Assembly (NCBI RefSeq): GCF_000687475.1 | Contig: NC_057319.1 | Span: forward strand, 5,683,405-5,747,404 | Reading direction: 5' to 3' | Source of the DNA: Ustilaginoidea virens | Taxonomy: Eukaryota; Ascomycota; Sordariomycetes; Hypocreales; Clavicipitaceae | Length of the DNA: 64,000 nt | Shown: in pieces, positions 34,781 to 46,734 of the stretch | How positions within the stretch are numbered: the stretch's first letter is position 1 | Layout of the letters: every line of letters starts with the position of its first letter | Notes under the pieces: generated by a model | Told to the model about the DNA's origin: nothing | The model's database searches: none | Seen by the model: the letters and a program-made list of their open reading frames with translations, nothing else | Made by a program: the position numbers and the translations under genes

Positions 34781-35929
34781 GATTTGCACTGAAACGGTAG
34801 GCTTCGTGGAAATATAAACCTTTCTGATGATCCCGGCAACTGTTTTGCAATCCTCTCGATAGACGTGTGTTTTATATGGAAAGGAAAGAGGAAAGAGGTA
34901 CTTAGCCGCCACTATCACGGGTGGGGGTCGCATTGTCCCTTACCCTGGTATTGCGGCGCAATCTCGCAATGGCGATTAGGCGTGGATGTTGCATTTATGC
35001 ATTGGAATTACACCGGACTTACGGGCCCTAATGGCACTGTTTAAACGGGCACGTATCTGCCGGTTCCCCATGCAGTAAATATCCATGACCATTCTGGCCA
35101 GTTCCTTTCAAACTTGCCGCACAAGGTACACTCATCAGTACGAGGGAAGATCGTTCAAGTTTGGCAGGAACTAACGCCATCTGTGCATGTGCAGTAACTG
35201 CTTCCCATCTTGGCTTCCTTCGGCTGAAAGAGGACCCGTTTTGGCGCTCGGCGCCTGGCTAAGCAGCCACTTCTAGCGGGGTTAGTTTCTACAGAAAATA
35301 ACGCTCTCTTGCAAAAACTGTTTTCGTCCTCATAACGTTCCTCAGTTACTCTACAGCGCGCGCGCCCAAGGAAGCTTTCATTCGCCTAACTATGCCATTT
35401 CCATCATTACCTTTCATTTTTTTTTACACGTTTAAAAGGCTGATTAATTATTCCAGGCAAGAAATTCACAGTATCGCGCGTGCCATAATGAATGCCCTGT
35501 ACATGGTACAGTTTTAGTGGCGTGGCGTGGAAACAGGCTGGGGATCTGACCAGACAGTAGCCTGGTATTATTGCGGCACGTATAGTTTTGCAGTACCCCG
35601 TAATAGCCGCAATCTGGCGCCAGGGGGCAAGCGGTACGCCAGACTTGAAGTAACCTGAGCAATGTAGTAAGGTTGTTTAGTTGGCGGCGCTCTACGCTCG
35701 ATCGTGTGACAAGTGGCGAGTATGATTGGCAAACGGCCGATAAGATGGAGAACTACAACCATTGGGGCGCTTTCAGTGGAGTTTCCGTTGATGCAAGTCT
35801 TACCATAAGCACAGCTAGATTAGACGTCTTAAGCTTGTCTGTCGCTTCAGAAATCCAACGATCCTATCGTCCTTCAACTCTGAGTGCCTCAATGTCGAAC
35901 ACGTGTCGCGTAAGACAGTATTGACAACA
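34781..35929. promoter_or_regulatory. Divergent promoter region, ustM / ustS
   Basis: 1.15 kb. Contains the inverted repeat GGCGC-TCG-GCGCC (35243-35255), the palindrome CTGGCGCCAG (35614-35623) and TTGGCGGCGC (35691-35700), all related to the cluster motif but none exact. No gene supported. Confidence 0.5.
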
Positions 35930-36814
35930 ATGTCTCATTCTCTGCCTGTTCATTTCTTTGACATTGAATCCAATCTCCCAGGTATAGATACAGCCCTCAA
36001 GACAGTTTCTCTTTCTTATGAAACGCCGAGTAACCCCATGCCATTAGTCCCTTTCAAGTCATGGTCCTCCAGTACACTGAAGATCCGAATGGTCCTCAAC
36101 TATAAGAATATTCCGTATACGCAAAGCTACACATCGTATCCCGACATTTGTCCACTTCTCCAAAGTCTCGCTGTCCTACCTCACACCAAGGGCAGACTGA
36201 CGCATACCCTTCCCGCAATCTCTCATCCAGATTCAATTAAAGACAATCCGACCGGCACCATGATGGATTCTTTCCCCATCGCACTGCATTTGGATAAAAC
36301 GTTCCCGTCACCGCCATTATTTCCCTCTGGGGATGCAAGCCACGCTTTAGCCATCGCTGTAGAAAAGTTGGTGCTATGTGCATCGGGCAAAGGTCTGTTC
36401 ATTCTCCTACCCAAGGCTATCAATATTCTGGACGCCCGAGGCAAGGACTACTTTGTGAGCACAAGGTCCCGTTGGTTCGGCAAACCTTTACAAGACCTTG
36501 AGATTACAGACCCTCAGGAGGTGGAAAAAACAAAAGACGCCTTGAAAGCCGAGCTTGAGGTCTTTTTTCGGATGCTCGCTGGAAGGGAGGGCAAGGAAGG
36601 TCCCTTTCTGGAGGGTAAACAAGCTGGGTATGCAGATTTCATACTGGTAACATTTCTTTCTTGGAGCCATAGAGTGGATAAGAAGCTCTGGACGGAAATC
36701 ATGGCAATGGGCAGTGGTGAGTTTCAGGTGCTCTGGGATGCCTGCTCTGCATGGATGGAAGGCCAAGGGGAGGATATTGAAGTGCCGATTCCTCCCGATG
36801 GTTCAGGAGTTTAA
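35930..36814 (+). CDS. ustS: UstS: glutathione S-transferase-like protein
   Basis: Single exon, 294 aa. The N-terminal thioredoxin-like part has FKSWSSSTLKIRMVLNYKNIPY, typical of fungal GSTs with a Ser-rich active-site loop; MDSFPIALHLDKTFP matches the DS-xx-IA-xYLD glutathione-binding motif; the C-terminal all-helical domain ends in FHVLWDA-like sequence (FQVLWDACSAWM). Probable job: supply or remove glutathione/cysteine during sulfur attachment, but this is inferred from the A. flavus cluster having a GST-like ustS. Start at 35930, an ATG with a normal context (ACAACAATG). Confidence 0.82.
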   Translation: MSHSLPVHFFDIESNLPGIDTALKTVSLSYETPSNPMPLVPFKSWSSSTLKIRMVLNYKNIPYTQSYTSYPDICPLLQSLAVLPHTKGRLTHTLPAISHPDSIKDNPTGTMMDSFPIALHLDKTFPSPPLFPSGDASHALAIAVEKLVLCASGKGLFILLPKAINILDARGKDYFVSTRSRWFGKPLQDLEITDPQEVEKTKDALKAELEVFFRMLAGREGKEGPFLEGKQAGYADFILVTFLSWSHRVDKKLWTEIMAMGSGEFQVLWDACSAWMEGQGEDIEVPIPPDGSGV

Positions 36815-39265
36815 GATTTGCCATTCAGTAGATAGCGGCTACGAGAAGGCGATTTACTTGGTTGAGGTTACACCGCTTCAAGCAGCCATCATCTGCGCAA
36901 ATTATTTCCTTCATTAAAGATCACTTCAGACGCTAATACTGAGGGCTGAAGACGCTGTAAGCTTGCAAGTAAACCATTGCATGACTCCGAAACATAAGAT
37001 GAAGTTGTTGTAGAAAGCTGTGCTGATTTCCACATAGATGTCCCACAGGCCAGCTGAAACCTATAATAATTTTTTGTTATCAAAAAGCATAATACGGGTT
37101 GACAAATGTTTCAAGACGCATTTACTTGCGACCTCGGGGTAGCGAATAATTACTACTTCCTTGAGTTTGAATTTTCAGTACATCAGTCGCTAGGACCTTA
37201 CTTATTACTGACAGGATTCAATGGAATTATAGACTGCTTGTGTTCAATACTATCGTAGCAAAGCACAAGGATCTTTCTTTTGAAACAAGCCCCTTCCAAT
37301 TCACTGTCCTGCACTAAAAATAAGGGGTGGCCACGCCACGGCTAATGATGGATGCACTAGACACCTCTATATTCCTGGCGAAACACTCTAATACGTCGTG
37401 AGGCTCTCGTGTGGCTTTGGTGGGATGAGAACTTGAGATAGTCTAGCTCGTAGGCGTAGAAAACCGGGCGAAGACAAGACAATACTCCAAGCTCAACTCA
37501 AATTGTTGTGGAGGTGGAGCAGATGCTTGGCCGCCTCGAATCGATCCTTGGATTTGGCGCTGCAATTTGGCGCCGCGCCAAATGGCGGGGTAAGCATGTC
37601 TGCCGAACTCGCTAAACCAAATAGCATCCGGGCTTTGCGACATGGAATTACTCAATACATGCCTACTCACGTCGCCTCGCATCCCGGATACAGCCATCAT
37701 AGTGAATTCACCTTCCCTCACGCCGATGCAGCCGGCAGTAGCTCTGACGCTGTAAACAGCGGGATAGAATATAGCTGGCCCAGACTGCGTAAGTCAAAGG
37801 AATAAATCGCTTCCGTGGACGCCGCGGGTCCTTCATCTAAAGAGACGTCATAGCATCGAAGCGCGGTGAGTTTTTTCTCCGAACTTTCAACTTTGACTAG
37901 GGTCTAGTTCCGCTGCTTAAATAATTCTCCGTGACTGGGGTACCATGTGTCTTGTTATTTCATCCGTTTGGCAAATGACCACAACTCAGCGGGCGACGCT
38001 AACAATATTGGGTTAGAAACGCGCCTCGACAAGCATGTGTTCGGAACGCCACCTTTAAGTAGTTGTCCCGGTCCACATTACTAAAGATAGTTCATCGCCG
38101 TGTCCTGGCTTTTCCGTCCTATGCATCACCGATTATCTGGCAAAGCGATAAAATCGGAGAACCAAAATCAGGTGCGTAGTATAGGTGCGTAGGAGTTTAA
38201 AAGTAAGGGTTTTTTTGAGGGGCCGCTTTAATCCTCAATTCTTGAGGCACGGCTTAGATAAGAAAAGGAAAATATGATTGGTTTGATAGATCCCAGGCAG
38301 GATGGTCATCCGCGCGGTTTCAGCACCCGTGACGCCAGTGCTAGCGGTACATCCCTTTGACTGTGTTAAGGTGCAGCTTTTGTAACGGACCAGGGTTTTA
38401 GCCAATAGAAAACCGTAAATTAAAGGGTACATTAGCAGACTAGTAAATAGTAGAGTAGTATAAGTACCGGCAATTTCCAGACTTTCAAAGAGCTACATCG
38501 CACTTATCGCACCTATAGGGCCAGGCATATAGCGATGTGAGGCTATTCCCACAATATTAGGCTGTCAACTTAGCAGTGATAAGGGCAGATAGAAAGGCGT
38601 TATTACTAACTCTTAAGATGTCACTTATTGGCTCTATTAAAAATGCCAGAAATCCCTAGTATAAGGATTTTAGTGATAAAGGTTTGGTGACTAGGCCAGT
38701 TGCCAAGAGGGTACCTTGTAGGTATTTAGCAAAGAGTGGGTCCGATACAAAAGCTGCACCTTATCACAGCCTAAGGGATAGGAATAATTCAATCAACGGG
38801 CGGGAATACATGGAACGGGCCGCTGTGGAGTCCTGTAGCAGATAAAAATGGGGGCGGGAAAGCGAGTAATGGTACTGGAGAACAGCATGCCGATCAATAA
38901 TTGTGTACGAGACGCTCAATCAAGCCACGTAGGAGCTACCCCGTGCTGAGTGCTCCCACACTGGTAGTAAATGATGGTTTCCAATCAAGGCAGCTGATCT
39001 TTTTACCTGCCTTAAAGTGGATAAATCACTCACCAGGCCGCAGAACCTAAGTGCCCCGCTCGGTAAGCCTGACATGGCCGGTTTCCCGCCAGGATCTTCA
39101 AGCACCTTGGACATGATACGGAGTTATTGGCCATGCGTCCATCCTGTCATGCTGTGCCATCCCAAGCCCTGTGTCAGTTCCCCTCCTATATATCTATGCA
39201 GCTACTTGTCACTCTCCCCAATTCTACCCCGCAACTCAGCCCGTCAACACACTACAGATTCGAGG
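36815..39265. other. 2.4-kb gap inside the cluster, with a perfect 19-bp palindrome
   Basis: No gene I can name. Open frames at 37443-37721 (minus) and 37503-37805 (plus) overlap each other and lack homology. A cluster-motif palindrome lies at 37565-37583. A 20-bp stretch near 38351 is shared with 46914. 38100-38900 is AT-rich and may be transposon debris. Confidence 0.5.
37565..37583. promoter_or_regulatory. Longest copy of the candidate cluster operator (8-3-8 inverted repeat)
   Basis: ATTTGGCG-CCG-CGCCAAAT, a perfect inverted repeat with a 3-bp centre, containing TTGGCGCCGC. The nearest recognised cluster gene, ustT, starts 1.7 kb away; a 69-codon frame starts at 37596. Confidence 0.5.
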
Positions 39266-41087
39266 ATGACTTGTGCGAAAACGGACGAACCGCGGAAAAG
39301 CGAGCCATCTCCTGTCGAGGCAAGCGGTCACTATGCGTCGAGCTATTTAGAGGATGAGGAACAAGACTTGGAACGAGTTTCCTTGTTGCGCACTACCGAA
39401 CATGCGTCGATAGGGGATGAACGCGGCATTAGGAACGGAATTTTGTCCTGGTATAAGGGCTCCAACTCTGTAACATTAGCCACGTGCGTTTTGCTTTTAA
39501 TCGTGGATATTGTTGCATCCGTTCCCATGGCTCCAAGAATGGTCCTCTTTGAGAACATCATCTGTCGAAACTATTATGGCGCATGGGAGAGCGACGCGGG
39601 TACAAGAAACTGCAAGATTGAGCCCGTTCAGAGCGAGCTAGCTCAAATAAACGGCTGGAAGGAAACATTTGACACTATACCTGGCATGTTTTTTTCCCTC
39701 TCGTCTTTATGACTTGCACATTTATTAACCTTCATCTCCTCCCATAGGCTTGGCGGTTTCTATCCCATACGGAGCTCTGGCAAATCGAATCGGACGAAGT
39801 AGAGTCTTGATATTAGCTTTGGTAGGAAGTCTACTTAGCGAAATTTGGATTGCCATTGTCTGTGAGTAGTCTGCAGTGCTGCAGCATTTCTCCTTGCTGT
39901 TTTGCTGCTTCTCCTGATCAGAATCTAGGCTCATTGCCGCAAACCTTGCCTCTTCGCACCATCTGGCTTTCCGGCATATTCCAGCTGATGGGGGGGGGGA
40001 CTGCAACAGTCGTCTCGATGTGCTACACCATGATTGGCGACATTTGCTCCCCAGAGCAACGGTAAGGAGCTTCAAGCCGGAATCAGTTACCAAAACTCTC
40101 ATAGTCAAATAATGACCGAAACGTTTCTATGCAGAACCACCGCCTTTTCTCAAGTTCACGCTGCTGTGCTCTTCTCTGAGTTTATATCCATTCCGCTCGG
40201 CTCGGCTTTCATTGCCGTGGATCCATGGATACCAGTCCTAGGCGCAATCGGCCTCATGGCTTTTTCAACAGCCATGACATTCTTAATCACCGTCCATTCG
40301 ATTTCATTTCCTGTAAAAAAAAAGATGCCCTTGGAAACCCAGGGTCCTTCCTTAGATCCATCCAACCGATTAATGAAAACAAAAAATCCATTCAACGACA
40401 GGCTATTCTCATTCATCGGTCTCACTCCATTACTATCCAGAGATGTTGTATTAATGCTTGTGGCATTTTTCTTCTGTCAACTTAGTCGACAGTTCTCCGG
40501 TGTACTCCTCCAGTATAGCTCTGTTAAATTTAACTGGGACTACGCAAAGGTCCGCGCCCATGATTTCGAGAATGGTGTATTTCTACAACGCGATGACTGA
40601 CATTTTATAATAGGCGTCCTCTCTTATTGCTCTTCGGGCCGTGTTAAATTTAATGGTACTGATCACGGTAATACCTCGCCTTACGCGATTCTTCAAAAAT
40701 AAGGGATTACATCCAACAAAAGCAGATCAAAGCATTACCGTTATGAGCGGCGTCAGTCTCGCCACTGGATCTGTTTTGCTTTTCTTCTCCAAGACTCCTT
40801 CAGTGGCTATACTTGGCCAAGCTTTTACAGCTTTGGGATTCGCATTTACAGTCACTGCTCGCAGCTTCTTGACTTCCATGGTAGATGCTCAGTATTTGAG
40901 CATTTTGTATACTAGCATCACTGCTGTAACATATGGCGGTGTTATCGTAGGGGGACCGTTATTGGCATGCGCTTTTCAATGGGGTTTACGTCTGGGACAT
41001 TTTTGGGTTGGCATGCCGTTTCTAATTACGGCCGTCTTATTTGCGACGGCTACTCTAGCGGTGTATAAGAGTAGAGGCAATTATTAA
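39266..41087 (+). CDS. ustT: UstT: MFS-type efflux transporter
   Basis: Five exons: 39266-39683, 39748-39861, 39929-40061, 40135-40549, 40614-41087 (517 aa). Probably exports ustiloxin. A hydrophilic N-terminus of ~75 residues precedes a set of hydrophobic helices, starting with VTLATCVLLLIVDIVASVP; the loop GALANRIGRSRVLILA is the MFS motif between helices 2 and 3 (GxLaDrxGRrrvl). The last exon contains four or five helices. Intron 1 has a GC donor (TG-GCATGT) and an ordinary AG acceptor; no GT donor keeps the frame. Last gene of the cluster on the telomeric side. Confidence 0.88.
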
Positions 41088-44000
41088 GAAGATTTTTTTA
41101 CTAGCAGCTACCAAACGTCCCTTCCGAACGACACGTGGGGCGCTGTACAGAGCAGGCGCAAGGCACACTGTTAAATTACTAGGGTGCCGCGGAAATTTTC
41201 TTATGGAAATCATAGAAATCAAGAATATATGCTTCCGTGGATATTATATATCGAGGTTAGGACGAGGCAAATAGCCTTCTTGAGCTTGAAAGCCGCCCTG
41301 TAGAATACTAACTTCCTTGCGACTTGCATGCCGTTTGCAACCAGCTCGTGTCAACAAACCGACAACCGGTACTATTACTAAGATCGCTACAAGTCACAGG
41401 CACTCTGATAATGCAGACAAGGAAATTGATGACTCTGTAGAAGATGTGGATGTCCGTAAAGAGCGGTCTATCCGTTTCTATGCCCATAACCACTCAGCTG
41501 CCGTCCACCTCCATGATCCGGGGCCGTCCCTTGCCAATATATACTGCTGAGAGGCGTATTCCGTGGCAATAACTATGCATGAATAACTAATATACTATAT
41601 GCTATATATTTATGTATATAAGTGGCTTGTCCTCAACTCTACTTAGTCTTCTTGCTTCAGGTATCTCAACAGTGTTCTGTCGTCCACCTGAAGGAGACCT
41701 TTCAGATCTGGCAGGCTCTCCAATTCATACAGAGGAATATACCTCCCATCTATGACGCAGTGTCCAAATATTCCCAGCATTCAACACATTGGGCGGTATA
41801 CTCCTGACAACACAACCATAGTTTAGAAATCTGTCATGACTTCCTTCCTTACACGACGCATATAATAGGTAGATACAGCATTATTACATTGCAGGAGCTG
41901 CTAGGATATGCTTTCTCTCATTTAAAACAGTTGCGCCAACAGCTTATTTGCTTTGCCCTCGAATAGCAGAGGTAGTGTTGCATAGACGGAAGACGCACTT
42001 CTCATCGTTAATAAGGTCGACCACGCGCAGCGTAAGCTCGGCTATTCGGTCCACTTTCTCGGACAGCTTTTTATAAAACCCTGGTCAGTAGCGGCTGCTT
42101 CAGTGGCATAGAGTCGTGTAATCTACCGAACTAAAGCGTCGTCATGGCTAGGTATGCCGAGGGGCTTTATGCCCTCCTGGCAAACCGGGGTCTAGAGAGA
42201 CTCACGCTTACGGTATCCATTCTATCACACATACCAAAATGCTCACCTATAGGTGTTGCCATGGTGGCTAGTCCCTAAATGGCAGCTGGCCTGATGTTTC
42301 AGGGGTAAAGTGATCCATTTTATCTTCCGACGTGAAGAATCCAAGCATACTCATGGTCCTCTGGCCGGGGCCCGTCGTACCGGCGTTAGCCATAGTAATT
42401 CGCCAGCCAGATCTCGGCCACAAAGCCCATTCTGCCGTGCGCCATTACAACTAGGTTTAAAAATTGCGAAGGGTCTAGATAATTCCTTATTATATAGATA
42501 GGAAGAATCTACACTCGGATGCAAAGACCTTATAACTGTGGTGAGAACTTCCTAAATGCTCATTCCTCCCGGGCTTCCACCAAGAGGAGTCAGGAATGGA
42601 ACGGCTGCCGCCAAGCATAGATTATAGGGACACATAGGCAACAAGCAGACCACAGGGAAAAGTGGCCCTCGTGTAAGAAACAGGCGAAAGTGCGAGAAAC
42701 AAGTTAAGACGTAGGATACAGCTTCGACCATTAGAGAGACAGAGAACGGCTTCGGGTTCCTTTCAAAAGGATAATAGAGTAGAAAGGGCCGGAGTAACAA
42801 GTACGTCTCCTGAGTTCATCATAGCGGCAGTCGAAGATATCAAGTGCCTCCCACATTCCTATCTCGGTCTTTTTAGCAGCTCCCCAGGAGTATAGTGCAT
42901 ATCTCTATCAGGAGCAGGCACATGGGGCGGCAGGAAGCCGGGAAATACACTCTCCCCGGGACCGAATTGCCAAGTCAGAGAATAGGAAATAAGATTAGAG
43001 ATCGCAGGGATACCTTGCAGCGAATTCTCAACACGCAACGGGAGCTCGTGGCCTCCCTAGAGGCTGATCTCAGCAGTGGCAGCTCCTCCTCCACATTATC
43101 GCCGATGCTTGACCTAGGCCAGCAGACGCGAGCTGCTATCCCTCGGGACCTCTTCTGTGCCTAATGGACACGGCTAGGCAGTCAATTCATAAGCGCCCAG
43201 CGGACGTCAGTATGGAAAGCCCTTCGAAGAGGCTACATCGGGAGAAGTCTGGATATACTACGCTAGAGCTAGCTAAGTTGCTCGGGAGCTAGAAGTGGTA
43301 TTCGAGTATGAGAGGGGGAGTCAAATAGAGCTGCTAGCTAGATAGAAATGCGAAGCGGCCCTGAACCGCAACATATTTAATACGATCGCAACTATTCAAA
43401 CGCCCAAGTCTAGACTCTGATAAAATGCATAGAATTGATTCGAAAATACTTCGTGATGATGGACCAGGTAGGCCTTTTCATGTCGAGAAGGCATGATGTC
43501 CACCCTTTCGGCCGCAGTAGGCCAATAGCAACTAAATTATGCAGGCTACCAGGGATGGCATATTAGCGGCGAGTGGCGTCGTGTTGGGGAAGCCGGCATC
43601 AAATAATGGGCGATCGCCCGTCCAAATGCATGGGTTTTTTTTTTTGGCGCAGAGGCTTATTCTGATCAAGGCGCTTTGGTAGGTTTTTTGAGCAAGTCAT
43701 AAACTCAGCAAGGGACCCCAATCGAACAATATAGTGAATTTATAAATTGAGATATTGCCAAAGATGTTGTGTGAAGGCGTGGCACCACTATTCGCCTCGC
43801 TCAGTTTGCTCGCCGTGTGCGCAAAATTAGGGCGCTTTTTCTTATGACGAGATATTATCCCCATAGTCGGTTGCCCGAGGCGGTAATTCAGCCTTCGCAG
43901 GCCGAGGGCATTTGGCTATATGATGCCATCGCCGATGAACATTAAAATGATCGCATTCGTAGTACTCAAAATTGGTGAATCTGATCCTTCTGTTTCGTCG

Positions 44001-44129
44001 ACCTCGAAGAATCTCAGGGCCGGGTGCTGTAATACCCATATCATCGACATAAAGAACGATGATGACTTTTCCGCGTACAAAGATGCAGACTTCGGTGCTG
44101 AGGCTCTTGAAGCCTAGCTCCTCAAAATT
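41088..44129. other. 3-kb gene-poor region, probably decayed coding or transposon pieces
   Basis: Separates ustT from the kinase. A 90-codon plus frame at 42895-43164 (with RDRRDTLQRILNTQRELV) is followed by further coding-like sequence broken by stops near 43280-43350. A minus-strand coding-like stretch at about 41960-42075 (KLSEKVDRIAELTLRVVDLI) has a stop directly before it. I do not recognise either; both look like remnants. Confidence 0.45.
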
Positions 44130-45933
44130 TCATTCTTCGTCCTCGTCCTCCCTCCAGTCATCTTCGAACTTGACGTCGTGGCCATCCCAACCGCCCTCCT
44201 CGGCCTCGCTGTCTCTGTCATCAGAGTATCCATCATCCGCATGAGGCGTTGGCGCTGACGACGCCGGCCCCGGAGATGCTCGCGCGCGCGCCGTCGAGAG
44301 TGAAGGATTCGCACTCCGCACATACCGGCTGGAATCTTCTGTGCTGAGGTTGTCGTCCGCTGTCGACGTGTGTCTTTCGTCTGCCTCGAAGCTATCGTCG
44401 CACAGTGCCGATGCCGGCCGTTTCTTGCTGATGGCGGCGCTTTCGTTAGCCGTATCGACGTCACTGGCCTCTGTATGCTTCCAGAGAAACACTGAGCAGT
44501 CTCGGGCGCGCCATCTCTTATGACGGCTCTTGAGAAGGAGCCCCTTCAGCAATGGCTGCAGCCTCTCTGGTACCTCTTCCATGTGCGGACAAATCTTTTC
44601 GAGTATCCAACGTCTGAAGTTGCTTGGGTTCCATTCCTCGTCTAACAGCGAGTTCCAAGACGAGAAGAGCTGCATCTCAATAAGACCGAGAGACCACAAG
44701 TCGATTTTGTTGGTATAACTTCGGGGGTTCGCGAACAATTCGGGAGCCATGTAAATTTCTGTTCCAGTAAAGGTGTCCATCTTCCCTATCGCGTTGCGCT
44801 TCGAGGTGCCGAAGTCGGCGAGTTTGATGGTAAGGACCCCATCTCGGATGACGAGTACGTTGTCCGGTTTCACGTCCCGATGGGTGATGCCGCGCGCATG
44901 CATGAAGTCTAGGGCGCTGGAGAGGTGAACCATCGCTGTGATCCGGCCGTGTTCGTCGAGATCGTCAAGAGTTTCGGAGAGGTTCAAAGGTATGTATTCG
45001 ACGATCATCCATGGCGGACAATTTGCATCCTCGGCGGCGACCAGGTCGTAGGCTTTTACAATATGTGGCTAGAGACGAGGCACATCAGTACTGGGTCCGA
45101 CGGCAAGGCGGGACTGACCTCACATGGCCAAGCTGTATGATGTACTCATACTCCCTTCGCAGAGCCTCCCATCGCTTCCGAGCGGCATCGTGATCGTCGT
45201 TGGTTTTGTAGTACGGCTCTTTAGCACCGAAAATCTTTCCAGTCCTTATTTCTTTCACCATCATAACCGAAGCAGACATCCCTCTGCCGCCACCTCCCCA
45301 CTCGTTTACATAGACCGCACCATGCTTCCCGCAGCGGATGTTGTGCGTCGCAGTCTCCGGCTGACTCTGGATGGAGGGAATGTACTTGGGCACGGCGCCT
45401 AGGATGTCCTGGCTGAACTCCTTAGCCCACCTCCGATAGCCCATCTTCTCGATCGCGGTCCGGTTCGGGCACCACGCGCGAAACGTAACCGCTCCGAGGT
45501 CGATGGTAACGGGACGAGAAAACTCAGTTGGTTCACCAGTCCTGCAAATCAAAACATTCTCGCCATCTCGTAAGCGAATCGTCCTGCTAGACAAAACCGT
45601 GATCCTCGGGTTGTGAGTGACGGGACTGATGTCGACTCTTAGGAGCCGCCTGCTGATACCTGTCTGGTTGGTTTCAGCGACCTGAAGATCGCATTTGTCG
45701 GAATCGCCGTCAGAGCCGACGACCCATCCTAGCGGATCGAACAGGTGTTCTCCGAATACTAGGCAGAGAAAGGGTGGCTTGAGTTCCTGCGTTTGGCCGC
45801 CCTTCCAGGCATCGTCGGCGGGGGGATGGAACGCATATCTTGAGTTCTCCGATAAGCCGAGAATGCCGTCGACACCGACAAATGACCCAAGAATTAGTAC
45901 GATCTTGGCGAAATCGTTAGGCTGCCTTGACAT
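44130..45933 (-). CDS. FHA-domain Ser/Thr protein kinase
   Basis: Two exons, 45933-45124 and 45068-44130 (582 aa). The first ~170 residues look like a forkhead-associated phosphopeptide-binding domain (LGWVVGSDGDSDKCDLQV, then ISRRLLRVDI). The kinase domain spans roughly 195-440: VMMVKEI and GAKEPYYK near the ATP site, catalytic loop THRDVKPDNVLV, DFG in KLADFGTS, and TGTEIYMAPE. The tail is acidic and Ser-rich. FHA plus kinase recalls Rad53/Chk2-like kinases, but such proteins are an expanded family in filamentous fungi and the substrate is unknown. A glycine-rich loop is not obvious (GKHGAVYVNEWGGGGRG is the candidate). Confidence 0.85.
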
Positions 45934-46062
45934 GGCGGAGCTGGAATCAAGAAGAGTAAGAGCGTTAGGAGACGGTCAGAAGGCAGTGAGGGATCTCTGG
46001 CGCGGTTATAAGGTTGGGCGCTAACCCCTCATGAGCAGATACAGGCAGCCATCGTGCAGACA

Positions 46063-46734
46063 TTAGCGCCGAACTCTTTCTACGCGCTTCACCACTCCTG
46101 CCTTGGCTAAAGTCTTGGTCTGTGACCTTGTCCTCCTCGCAATGCCGCCCTCTGGCGGCCGTTTCTGGTTTATTGGCCGAGGTCGACCTTTCTGTACCGC
46201 CTGCCTAGGCGACGGCTGTTTCTTACGCTCGCCCATTTGACGTGCTCTCATCCCGGCTTCCTGGCTCGCCACGCGTTGTTGGTAAACCTCTGCCTCAAGC
46301 CGCCAATACATTTGGTCGTCGATAGAATGTCGGATTTCCTTCGCCCCCGCCAAAGAGAGCCCGCAGCGCTTTAAAACGCCTTTGTAGGACATTGCGAGAG
46401 CCTGCCAGGGGCAAATGGCAAGATCCCTAGCCTGGGCAGCCCGAGCCCTCTGCAACATCATGTCCTCTAGGGCTGTCTTGTACTGATTGTACTCCACCAT
46501 CCAATATGCAGAGCTAGCGATATCATTCCGGTACGTTTCGGCTTCGGCTGGTGTGAAATGGTTACGCAGCTCTTCGCATCTCCATCTGTAGGACTCTTCG
46601 GCATCTTCCGCGTCTTCGGGCTCTGGGGTTGCGTTTTGCTGGGCTTCGGCCAGGTTTTCAAGCCGGTTGGTAAGGGTTTCGGATGCCAGTCTGCTATGCG
46701 GGGCGGTTTTGACTCCGCCAGGAGGCGAGTTCAT
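46063..46734 (-). CDS. Hypothetical basic protein
   Basis: 223 aa, single exon from ATG at 46734; no family recognised. The N-terminal half is acidic and helical (EPEDAEDAEESYRWRCEELRNHF), the middle is Tyr/Gln-rich and helical, and the last 60 residues are strongly basic with many Arg/Lys/Pro, suggesting nuclear or DNA-bound. Codon use looks like a real gene. 129 bp from the kinase start on the same strand; last intact gene before the retroelement zone. Confidence 0.6.
   Translation of the reverse strand: MNSPPGGVKTAPHSRLASETLTNRLENLAEAQQNATPEPEDAEDAEESYRWRCEELRNHFTPAEAETYRNDIASSAYWMVEYNQYKTALEDMMLQRARAAQARDLAICPWQALAMSYKGVLKRCGLSLAGAKEIRHSIDDQMYWRLEAEVYQQRVASQEAGMRARQMGERKKQPSPRQAVQKGRPRPINQKRPPEGGIARRTRSQTKTLAKAGVVKRVERVRR

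Noticed and set aside
34781..34933. 51-residue N-terminal extension of UstM
   Set aside because: The extension does not look like the methyltransferase family and the Met at 34780 gives a usual length.
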